A DNA stretch of 64,000 nucleotides from Blastococcus sp. Its GTDB lineage: Bacteria > Actinomycetota > Actinomycetes > Mycobacteriales > Geodermatophilaceae. Below the pieces are notes generated by a model, which made no database searches, was not told where the DNA came from, and saw nothing but the letters and a program-made list of their open reading frames with translations. The stretch is taken from NCBI GenBank assembly GCA_025965695.1, contig JAOPWM010000133.1:1-64000 (forward strand), written 5' to 3'. Made by a program: the position numbers and the translations under genes. This document shows positions 1 to 6,355 of the stretch, one piece after another (position 1 is the stretch's first letter; every line of letters starts with the position of its first letter).

Positions 1-300
1 GCCGCTGGGCCCGGCGGGGCCGCTGGGCCCGGCGGGGCCGGGAGGTCCTATGGTGCCGGCGGGGCCGGGAGGTCCACTGGCGCCGGCAGGGCCCTGTGCA
101 CCCGGAGAACCGGCGGCTCCCGGAGAACCTTTCTCCCCTGCGGTGGTGATCCAGCCCGTGGCCGGAAGGAGCAGCGCAAGAAGCAGTGCAAGGAGCGCGA
201 CGGCGAGCGCCGAGGCCGCTAGCCAGAACGCTCCGTCCCTTCTACGACGCGGCCGCCGAGCTCGCGACGGCGGATCAACATCATCCTCAGGCTCGGCCAT
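1..300 (-). CDS. collagen-like repeat membrane protein (N-terminal 100 residues; runs off the left edge)
   Basis: The minus frame is open from an ATG at 300 to the window edge. The start is supported by TGGGAGG about 9 bases upstream (310-316). Residues 1-23 are acidic then strongly basic (RARRPRRRRD), residues about 25-46 are a Leu/Ala-rich membrane segment, and from residue 55 a Gly-X-Y repeat begins (GEKGSPGAAGSPGAQGPAG...) and continues unbroken to the edge. This layout is that of a bacterial collagen-like protein with a cytoplasmic N-terminus, one membrane anchor and an extracellular triple-helix region. A class F sortase gene lies upstream on the same strand. Whether the missing C-terminus has a sortase signal cannot be seen. 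The GC-rich 18-base repeats at the extreme left are the coding repeats themselves. Confidence 0.85.
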   Translation of the reverse strand, partial: MAEPEDDVDPPSRARRPRRRRDGAFWLAASALAVALLALLLALLLPATGWITTAGEKGSPGAAGSPGAQGPAGASGPPGPAGTIGPPGPAGPSGPAGPSG

Positions 301-690
301 GACGAGGTGCCTCCCAGAGCAGGATCGGCATCCGGCGCGACAGGCCTGGCGGCCCATGTCACCGGACGGGTTCGGGAAGCACCTGCTCTTTGGTCCCCGC
401 TGCTCCCAGTGCGGAGAGAGATCGCGGATGGCGTCTCCAGCCGCCATTCACCCACGGCCGTTGCCGCGTTTCGTCGAATGTTCGCCGTCGGCCCGTTCAT
501 GTTCGCCGGTGGGTGTCACCGCGACGTCACGCGACCGTGACAGGCACCCAGCCGCCTCTGATGACGTACAGCCTCGTGAGTTCAGGGCCCGCACCGGCGG
601 TCCGTTGTCGGCGCATGACGGACATCCGGACCGCACGTCGCCCCGCCCGGGGTACGGCAGCTGCCCGAAGGACAGGCGAGGTATCGGAGC
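301..690. other. 390-bp intergenic region, no gene seen
   Basis: Between the sortase stop and the collagen-like start there is no open frame with convincing codon use on either strand. The only clear structure is a perfect 6+6 palindrome at 526-541. The collagen-like gene probably has its own promoter here, but no convincing -35/-10 pair was recognised. Confidence 0.5.
526..541. promoter_or_regulatory. perfect palindrome GTCACG-N4-CGTGAC
   Basis: Arms GTCACG (526-531) and CGTGAC (536-541) are separated by CGAC. The element lies about 225 bases upstream of the collagen-like start and 150 bases beyond the sortase stop. It has operator-like form, but the binding protein is unknown. A widely spaced pair with the same GTCACG/CGTGAC arms occurs upstream of the flavohemoglobin gene (52138-52165). 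Confidence 0.3.
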
Positions 691-1626
691 TCAGTACCGG
701 GTGACCAGCGTGGCATAGACCACCACGTTGCTGAGGTATGTGCGGCGGGAACGGTCGAACGTCCCTCCGCAGGTGATCAATCGAAGAACGGGTTCCGGGG
801 TCTGGCCGTAGACCGCCTCGGTGGGGAAGGAGCGCTTGGGATAGGTGCGCACCGACTCCACGGCGAAGACGGCGGTGCGGCCGTCGGCGAGGCCGACGAA
901 GATGTTGTCGGCAGGTTGAAGTTGATTGAGCCGGTAAAAGACTGCAGGCCCCTCGTACGTGTCGACGTGCCCGAGGAGAATTGCGGGTCCGGGCTCGCCG
1001 GGGGACGCAAGGTACTGATACCAACCTGCGGGAGCGTGCGGATCCGTGGGCGGCACCGCGACCGTTCCGTCCGGGTTCAGTCCCAGTGCGATGAGGTCGC
1101 TATGCACCTCGATGCGCGGAATGTCGAGGTGCACGGGAGCGGGGGCCACGGGCGGAGCTCCCCGGGGCGGAGCATTCGGCTGCTCCGGAACATCGGCGCC
1201 GGGAGTCGCCGGGACAGCCCGTGCAGCCGTCTCTGCCGGCACGAGTGACGCCGCGGAAACGTGCAGGCCCAGCACGAGCAGCACCACGCCGATTCCACCG
1301 AGGACCAGCCCGGTCGCACCGGCGGCTCGACGCCGGCCGATGTGGAGCCTGGGAAGCCCTCCGTCTGGTGCCGGCCGCAGTGGGTGACTGATCGAGAACC
1401 GTCTCAGGCGAAAATCGGTCATGGTCGGACGGGATGCCCTCCCGTCGTCGTACAGCGCTGACCCGGCACTGCCGGTCGCGATCTCGGCGGCCGGTCCGGG
1501 AGTGGCACTGGGTCCAGTCCGACCGGCCACGCCTGGGGTAGAGCCCACCGGAGTCGTGTCCTCGCAGCTGACCGGCAGGACCTCGGAAGTGGTCACGACG
1601 AGTTCCATTCTCCTGCACCCGACCAT
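691..1626 (-). CDS. class F (actinobacterial) sortase
   Basis: A membrane-anchored cysteine transpeptidase of the sortase superfamily. The C-terminal domain carries the family triad: His in LLGHVDT (about residue 220), Cys in LITCGG (about 286) and Arg in the following FDRSRR segment (292-295). A membrane segment lies at about 104-128 (GLVLGGIGVVLLVLGLHV), so the catalytic domain faces outside. The start is uncertain. The longest form (311 aa) and a Met at residue 7 lack a properly spaced ribosome site. An ATG at 1422 (MTDFRLRRF..., 243 aa) has GGGAGGG about 14 bases upstream and gives a more typical length. GC-rich third positions continue upstream of 1422, so the long form cannot be dismissed. 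The downstream same-strand neighbour is the collagen-like protein, a possible substrate. Confidence 0.85.
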   Translation of the reverse strand: MVGCRRMELVVTTSEVLPVSCEDTTPVGSTPGVAGRTGPSATPGPAAEIATGSAGSALYDDGRASRPTMTDFRLRRFSISHPLRPAPDGGLPRLHIGRRRAAGATGLVLGGIGVVLLVLGLHVSAASLVPAETAARAVPATPGADVPEQPNAPPRGAPPVAPAPVHLDIPRIEVHSDLIALGLNPDGTVAVPPTDPHAPAGWYQYLASPGEPGPAILLGHVDTYEGPAVFYRLNQLQPADNIFVGLADGRTAVFAVESVRTYPKRSFPTEAVYGQTPEPVLRLITCGGTFDRSRRTYLSNVVVYATLVTRY

Positions 1627-1876
1627 GTGGGCCGGTCACGCCGGTTGGTGCCGGGCGGCACCGCCTGCACCGCAGAGCCCGAGGGCGGCAGTCACCTCGG
1701 TCGTCGGGTCGGCCGGAGCCCCTGACGCAGCGCCCGGGGCAGCGAGGAGATCGTCACCGAACAGCGTCACCACGCCGTCAGCGGAACGTCACTCCTCCAG
1801 GCCTGCGCCGATCGTCCTAGCCCGACCCGCGACGGCGGGCATCGGTGCGCCGGCCGGCCGGACGACGGCCCCGGCC

Positions 1877-2614
1877 TCACAAGCGGACCGCCGCGGTTGC
1901 GCTTCGCCCCGGGAGGGTGTCGATGAGTCGACACATCTGCGGCGTCGGTGCGGCTCCGATCTCATCGGCCAACATGGCCTGGAACGACTCATATGCGCGG
2001 ACCGCCTCGGCAACATTTCCCTCAGCCAAGTGAACGCGCACGACCGTGCGGTGGGCACTCTCTCGTAGCGGCTCGACTCGCACAGCGGCGTACGCCGCTT
2101 GTACGGCCTCTCCATAGCGGGCGGCCGCCGCGAATTTCTCGGCCAGTGCCTCGAGGGCGTGCATACGAAGCTGCCGCAGCCGTTCACGCTCCAGCAGGAC
2201 CCAGTCGTCGTACCAGCCGGGGAGCAGCTCGCCCGGCAGCCCGAGGTTGCCCGCCGTCAGGCTGTCGGTGGCCGAGCAAGGATCCATGGCACGCCGTGCC
2301 CAGTCGGTCAGTTCATGGACGTCGACTCGCACATCGTGGGCGATCGACAACGCGTCACCGGACACCGTGATGAGTGCCGGTGCGACCTTGTGCACGCGCC
2401 ACAGGGTGGAACGCAGGCTGCCGTGCGCATGCTCTTCAGAGACGTCCGGCCACAGTTGACCTGCGATCGCCGTCCGCGCCGGCCTTCCGGAGAGGCTGAG
2501 GTGTGCGACGAGGCGCTGCACCGCTCGTGGCAGGTCCGGGGTCGAACCGGGATCAGCCCCGGCTAGGTGGAGGCTGAAGCCATCCAGCAGGCAGACTCGT
2601 GTGGCACGGTCCAT
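1877..2614 (-). CDS. SARP-type transcriptional regulator (winged helix + BTAD)
   Basis: A 245-residue protein starting MDRATRVCLLDGFSL, the usual opening of SARP/AfsR-like regulators. It has an OmpR-type winged helix (about 5-95, including RPARTAIAGQLWPD and LRSTLWRV) followed by a bacterial transcriptional activator domain (about 100-235, with helical repeats such as RYGEAVQAAYAAVRVEPLRESAH). The ATG at 2614 is preceded by AAGGGGGA. No ATPase or TPR extension is present, so it is the short class. It probably activates transcription from direct-repeat sites. The target is unknown, but the sortase and collagen-like genes lie downstream on the same strand. Confidence 0.85.
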   Translation of the reverse strand: MDRATRVCLLDGFSLHLAGADPGSTPDLPRAVQRLVAHLSLSGRPARTAIAGQLWPDVSEEHAHGSLRSTLWRVHKVAPALITVSGDALSIAHDVRVDVHELTDWARRAMDPCSATDSLTAGNLGLPGELLPGWYDDWVLLERERLRQLRMHALEALAEKFAAAARYGEAVQAAYAAVRVEPLRESAHRTVVRVHLAEGNVAEAVRAYESFQAMLADEIGAAPTPQMCRLIDTLPGRSATAAVRL

Positions 2615-2694
2615 TGGTTCCCCCTTGGCGCCGGCAGTGTCATTCGGAGGACGGGTTTTCGGGTGCCACAGGGTCAGAAATGCTTGAGCAGCCG

Positions 2695-2961
2695 CTAGTC
2701 GCTGTCAATCTGCTTCAGTGCGTCACGGACGAACTCGTGCAGCCATTCACTCACCGCATCCGTCACCTCACGCGGAGACGACGCCACGGCCACTGTGACC
2801 TCATCGCCGAGCGACGATCCGGCGGAGGTAGTGGCAGCGGTCAACCGGCTGCGGAACTGATCGGATTCACCTTCAAGCCATACACGAATGACCAGCGCAG
2901 CGCTCCGGTCGTCGTCCAAGGTCACCATCCATCGGCGCAGGCCACGGAGCGTCGTACGCAC
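2695..2961 (-). CDS. small conserved-looking hypothetical protein (88 aa)
   Basis: An acidic protein with no membrane segment and a balanced composition: a central beta-like stretch (AALVIRVWLEGE), then VTVAVASSPREVTDAVSEWLHEFV, which looks like a helix ending in an aromatic cap. The GTG start lacks a well-spaced ribosome site; the nearest AAGGAG is 18 bases upstream. An internal ATG at 2928 is an alternative. It lies 80 bases upstream of the SARP gene on the same strand and may be co-transcribed. Function is not recognised; codon use supports a real gene. Confidence 0.55.
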   Translation of the reverse strand: MRTTLRGLRRWMVTLDDDRSAALVIRVWLEGESDQFRSRLTAATTSAGSSLGDEVTVAVASSPREVTDAVSEWLHEFVRDALKQIDSD

Positions 2962-3434
2962 GGGCCCAGGGCAGCAGTGCTCCTTTGGCAGGGCTCGGCC
3001 GAACGAACCTTTCCCGTTGCATCACGTAATGGCGATTGCCCGAATGGATGACAAGACACTCCGTGCCGACTGGCCCCCGGCTCGGCCCGGCGCGTCTCGG
3101 ATCTTCCCTGCGGGTCCGACTGCACGCGATGGTGCGCTCGGCCAGCAATGCTCCCGCCTGCACCACCGCCTGTACGACATCGACCTGATGGCCGGGTGCG
3201 GGTCAACTGGCTGGGCGAGCACACACGTCACTGGGTGGCAGCTACGACGTCCGTGGGGTGCGTAACGCCCGACGGCGATGCGGCAGTGGACGGCGGCCCC
3301 CTGCACGGCCCTCGTTCCTACGGGCACCGGTGTTGTGACGTGATTGCGCCGCCTGCATGCATGCATGCCTGCGGGTCCATACGGGTAGTCCCCGCACGTG
3401 CGGACCCCCTCCGCACCCTTCTCAGGAGGTCGTC
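2962..3434. other. 473-bp intergenic region with a short GCATGC repeat
   Basis: No gene is supported on either strand. It contains a short self-complementary tract of repeated ATGC units at 3354-3368, about 70 bases before the small membrane protein. The region must hold the promoter of the downstream gene, but no clear -35/-10 pair was recognised. Confidence 0.45.
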
Positions 3435-3596
3435 ATGTTTCTGGCCGTTGCTGCTGTTCTCGCCATCCTGTGGCTCCTGGGCCTTCTGGCCTTCCACGTC
3501 ACAGCCTTCGCGATCCACCTGCTGCTGATCGCAGCGGTCATCGCCGTGATCGCCCACTTCGTCGGAGGCAGGCGGTCGGGGCGAACTCGAGTCTGA
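3435..3596 (+). CDS. lmo0937-family small membrane protein (53 aa)
   Basis: The ATG at 3435 is preceded by a strong AGGAGG five bases upstream, which decides the start against longer upstream forms. The product is almost entirely two hydrophobic helices (residues 2-19 and 22-44) with the motif ILWLLGLLAFHVTAFAIHLL and a basic tail (GGRRSGRTRV). This matches the lmo0937/DUF5670 family of tiny inner-membrane proteins, often found near stress genes. Function is unknown. It is a single-gene unit, closed by a strong hairpin 10 bases after the stop. Confidence 0.85.
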   Translation: MFLAVAAVLAILWLLGLLAFHVTAFAIHLLLIAAVIAVIAHFVGGRRSGRTRV

Positions 3597-3605
3597 CCCC
3601 CGCTA

Positions 3606-3642
3606 CGGGGCGCCCGGGGAGATACGGTGCCCGGGCGCCCCG
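3606..3642 (+). terminator. 13-bp perfect stem-loop terminator
   Basis: CGGGGCGCCCGGG (3606-3618) pairs with CCCGGGCGCCCCG (3630-3642) across an 11-base loop. It begins 10 bases after the stop of the small membrane protein. There is no U-tract, as is common for actinobacterial terminators. Confidence 0.75.
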
Positions 3643-3719
3643 TCCGGTCCGGCCAAGACGCTGACACGTGCGGGCACTCGGGTTGAGGGCGCACTCGATC
3701 GGTGGGGAGGCAGAGGCGC

Positions 3720-3899
3720 ATGACGGTCCCAGAGGCGACCTCGGAGGCGGACGTCGACACCATCGCGATGCTCTCGACCCGGGTGCATCCGGATCTTCGC
3801 AAGCGCCTGAAGCGCTATTCCGTCGAATCGGGCAAGTCCATGCAGGAGATCGTCGAAACCGCGATCACGCGCTACCTCGATGCCGAGGAGGGAAGCTGA
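3720..3899 (+). CDS. ribbon-helix-helix (CopG/Arc-type) DNA-binding protein, orphan antitoxin-like
   Basis: A 59-residue protein with a disordered N-terminus (about 1-16), a beta strand (AMLSTRVHPDL) and two helices (RKRLKRYSVESGKS and MQEIVETAITRYLD), the standard ribbon-helix-helix fold. GGGGAGG lies 9 bases before the ATG at 3720. It resembles antitoxins of type II systems. However, no PIN, RelE or other toxin frame follows: the next gene starts 143 bases downstream and is unrelated. It may be a solitary repressor or an antitoxin that has lost its toxin. Confidence 0.75.
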   Translation: MTVPEATSEADVDTIAMLSTRVHPDLRKRLKRYSVESGKSMQEIVETAITRYLDAEEGS

Positions 3900-4041
3900 A
3901 CCTGCTGTGTGACTCCGGCCCAGTGGCGCTATCGTCCCGGCGGACATCACCGCCGGCGTGACGCGTCGGTGACGACGACTCTCTACCGTCCCTGCCTCGG
4001 GTCGCTGCAGGCCTTGGATCGCCGACCGGAGCGGAGTGGCC

Positions 4042-5061
4042 ATGCCCTTGAAGAATTACGGCGTGCTCGCCGCTCGGGTGTTCGACACCCGTGCCGAGGG
4101 GGGCTCCGGCGCCCCCCATTTCCAGATCAGGGCGCGCGGCGGCGACGTCGATTTCCGGGTTGCCGTCAACGTGCTCTCGCAGCAGTCACCCTCCGAACTG
4201 CTGTACGCCGCGGACGAAGCCTTCGAGCATCCCGTCCTGAACGCTCTTCCGGACCTGCCGGACGGGTTCTCCGGTCTGCCGAGCACCCCAGGCCAGGGCG
4301 CCTTCGACTACATCAGAGGGAACCTTTTCGACCGGGAGTCGCTGCGTCCGCTGCCGGCGACCGCTCCAGGACCTGACAACGACCTCGCCGACAAGTTGCA
4401 CCACTACGTCGACCGGGCGCAGGCCGACCCATCGGCCCGGCTGTACGCGTTCGGTGAGCGGTGGGGCCCGGAGAAGGGCCTCGCGGACAAGATCTTCGGC
4501 TTCTCGCCTGGGAACGGCGTCCACGACATCCACATGAACCAGGGCAACACCGGCCAGTTCCGACGCGACGACGGTGTCTGGCAGGACGGCGGACTGCTCC
4601 TGCACTACCCCGCCGCCCAGCAGTGGGTTGCCATCTTCCTGGCCTTCCAGAGCCAGTCATGGCACACCGACGATCGCACGGGGCACACCCTCCCCGGAGT
4701 GCAGGCCGCCGGGCCGGTACCCGGACCGGGGGAACCGGATCACGCCGTGCGGATCGTCGCCGCTCTGGTGACCGATGCTGGACAGCAGCCCGGCCGGGAG
4801 ACCGTCACGCTCCTGAACACCGGGGTGCAGGACCTGGATCTCGCCGGCTGGGCGCTCCTGGACGCCCGGGAGCAGCGGATGCCCCTGCCGTCGACCCGGC
4901 TTCCCGCGGGGGAGGCGGCGCGCATCCCTGTGCAGCCTCCGTTCGGGCTCGGCGGGGAGGGCGGCCTGCTGACCCTGCTCGACCCGGCAGGTCTGAAGGT
5001 CGACGGCGTCGCCTACACCGAGCGCCAGGCGCAGTCGGAGGGCCGGACCATCGTGTTCTGA
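4042..5061 (+). CDS. DUF2278 (YukJ-like) protein with C-terminal lamin-tail domain
   Basis: A 339-residue cytoplasmic protein. Residues about 1-215 match the DUF2278 family (LKNYGVLAARVFDTR, HFQIRARGG, FDYIRGNLF, GNGVHDIHMNQGN, WVAIFLAFQSQSWHTDD). Residues about 225-339 form a beta-rich lamin-tail-like domain (TVTLLNTGVQDLDLAGWALLD, LTLLDPAGLKVDGVAY). The ATG at 4042 is preferred over the GTG at 4036 because of GGAG at 4033-4036. The biochemical role of DUF2278 is unknown; lamin-tail domains often accompany nucleases or surface proteins. It appears to be transcribed alone or with the epoxide hydrolase 92 bases downstream. Confidence 0.85.
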   Translation: MPLKNYGVLAARVFDTRAEGGSGAPHFQIRARGGDVDFRVAVNVLSQQSPSELLYAADEAFEHPVLNALPDLPDGFSGLPSTPGQGAFDYIRGNLFDRESLRPLPATAPGPDNDLADKLHHYVDRAQADPSARLYAFGERWGPEKGLADKIFGFSPGNGVHDIHMNQGNTGQFRRDDGVWQDGGLLLHYPAAQQWVAIFLAFQSQSWHTDDRTGHTLPGVQAAGPVPGPGEPDHAVRIVAALVTDAGQQPGRETVTLLNTGVQDLDLAGWALLDAREQRMPLPSTRLPAGEAARIPVQPPFGLGGEGGLLTLLDPAGLKVDGVAYTERQAQSEGRTIVF

Positions 5062-5153
5062 GGGGCCGGGAGGACGCGCGGAACGCCGGCCTCCGACCCG
5101 GCGGAGTGGCGCAGTGGGATCGCGAATCACGGCAGTCGAGAGGAGCCCCGCCG

Positions 5154-6230
5154 TTGGACGAGGACGCCCCACCCCGGGTCGAGCAGGCAGCTCTCGACGA
5201 CCTCCGGGCTCGGCTGCGGGCCTGGCGCCAGGTGGAGTTGACCGGCACTCCCGGCTGGGACCGCGGCACCGAGCCCGGCTACCTCGCAGACCTGGTGCGC
5301 TCCTGGGCCGAGGACTACGACTGGCGGATGCACGAGAAGCGGATCCGCGCGCTGCCGTGGGTTCGCACGTCGCGGGCACGGCTGGTGCACCAGCGAGCGG
5401 CGAACCCGGATGCGACCGCCGTCGTCCTGCTGCACGGGTGGCCGGACTCGGTGCTGCGCTACCAGCGGGTGCTGCCGCTGCTGACCGACGTCCACGTCGT
5501 CGTCCCGGCGCTACCCGGCTACCCGTTCGCCGCGCCCCTGGCGGAGAAGAACCTGTCCTCGGCGGACATGGCCACTGTGGTCGCAGGGGCGCTGGCGGAG
5601 CTGGGGTACGAGCGGTACGTCGTCTCGGGTGGCGACATCGGCCGCGGCGTCGCCACGGCGCTGGCCGCCGACCACACCGAGCGCGTCGCGGCACTGCACC
5701 TCACCGACGTGCCGACCGCTGCCGGGTCGACCGCTGATCCCGAGACGCAGACCGATGACCAGCGCGACCACCGGGAAAGGGGCGAGCGCTGGCGGAGCGC
5801 CGAAGGCGCTTACCTGCTGGAGCAGGCGACCAAGCCGCACACGCTCGCGGTGGCTCTCGGGGACTCCCCCGCCGGGCTCGCGGCCTGGCTGGTCGAGAAG
5901 CTGCGCTCCTGGAGCGACTGCGGCGGCGACGTCGAATCTGTCTTCCCGCGCGGGGAGCTACTCACCTGGATCACCGCGTATTGGGCGACCGGGACGATCG
6001 GGACGTCGTTCGCCCCGTACGCACGGTCGAGCCCACCGGTCAGGTGGATCGACGTGCCGACCGTGGTCAGCCAGTTCCCGGGGGAACCGGTGCGGGCGCC
6101 GCGGTCGGTCGCCGAGCGATTGTTCGACCTGCGGGTCTGGCAGGAGGGCAGCGCCGGCGGGCACTTCGCCGCGTGGGAACGGCCGGAGGAATTCGTGGAC
6201 GGGGTTCGTGCCGCGCTCGCCCTGAGCTGA
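5154..6230 (+). CDS. epoxide hydrolase (alpha/beta hydrolase with EHN domain)
   Basis: A 358-residue enzyme expected to open epoxides by Asp-His-Asp/Glu chemistry. An N-terminal EHN-type lid (about 10-75) precedes the alpha/beta hydrolase core. Visible motifs are the HGWPDS oxyanion loop, nucleophile Asp161 in GGDIG (the family usually has GGDWG) and the C-terminal GGHFAAWERPEEF with the catalytic His. The start is read as TTG at 5154, preceded by AGAGGAG eight bases upstream; no better ATG or GTG is in frame nearby. Length is normal. Substrate unknown. Confidence 0.85.
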   Translation: MDEDAPPRVEQAALDDLRARLRAWRQVELTGTPGWDRGTEPGYLADLVRSWAEDYDWRMHEKRIRALPWVRTSRARLVHQRAANPDATAVVLLHGWPDSVLRYQRVLPLLTDVHVVVPALPGYPFAAPLAEKNLSSADMATVVAGALAELGYERYVVSGGDIGRGVATALAADHTERVAALHLTDVPTAAGSTADPETQTDDQRDHRERGERWRSAEGAYLLEQATKPHTLAVALGDSPAGLAAWLVEKLRSWSDCGGDVESVFPRGELLTWITAYWATGTIGTSFAPYARSSPPVRWIDVPTVVSQFPGEPVRAPRSVAERLFDLRVWQEGSAGGHFAAWERPEEFVDGVRAALALS

Positions 6231-6355
6231 GGAGCCGGGCCCGGACGCCTGCTACGACCCCCGCCGCACAGCCTGCGTCACCGCGCGCCGAATGTAACGA
6301 GACGGGAACACGAGCGACGGTCCACTGGAACAAGTGGACGACTAAGTTCCGGGAG

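Noticed and set aside
1-45. Short GC-rich direct repeats at the left edge as a CRISPR or satellite repeat
   Set aside because: The 18-base periodicity encodes Gly-X-Y triplets of the collagen-like protein in frame, which explains it fully.
3354-3368. ATGC tandem repeat as a phase-variation tract
   Set aside because: It has fewer than four units, lies about 70 bases from any start codon and is not inside a coding frame. There is no evidence of variation.
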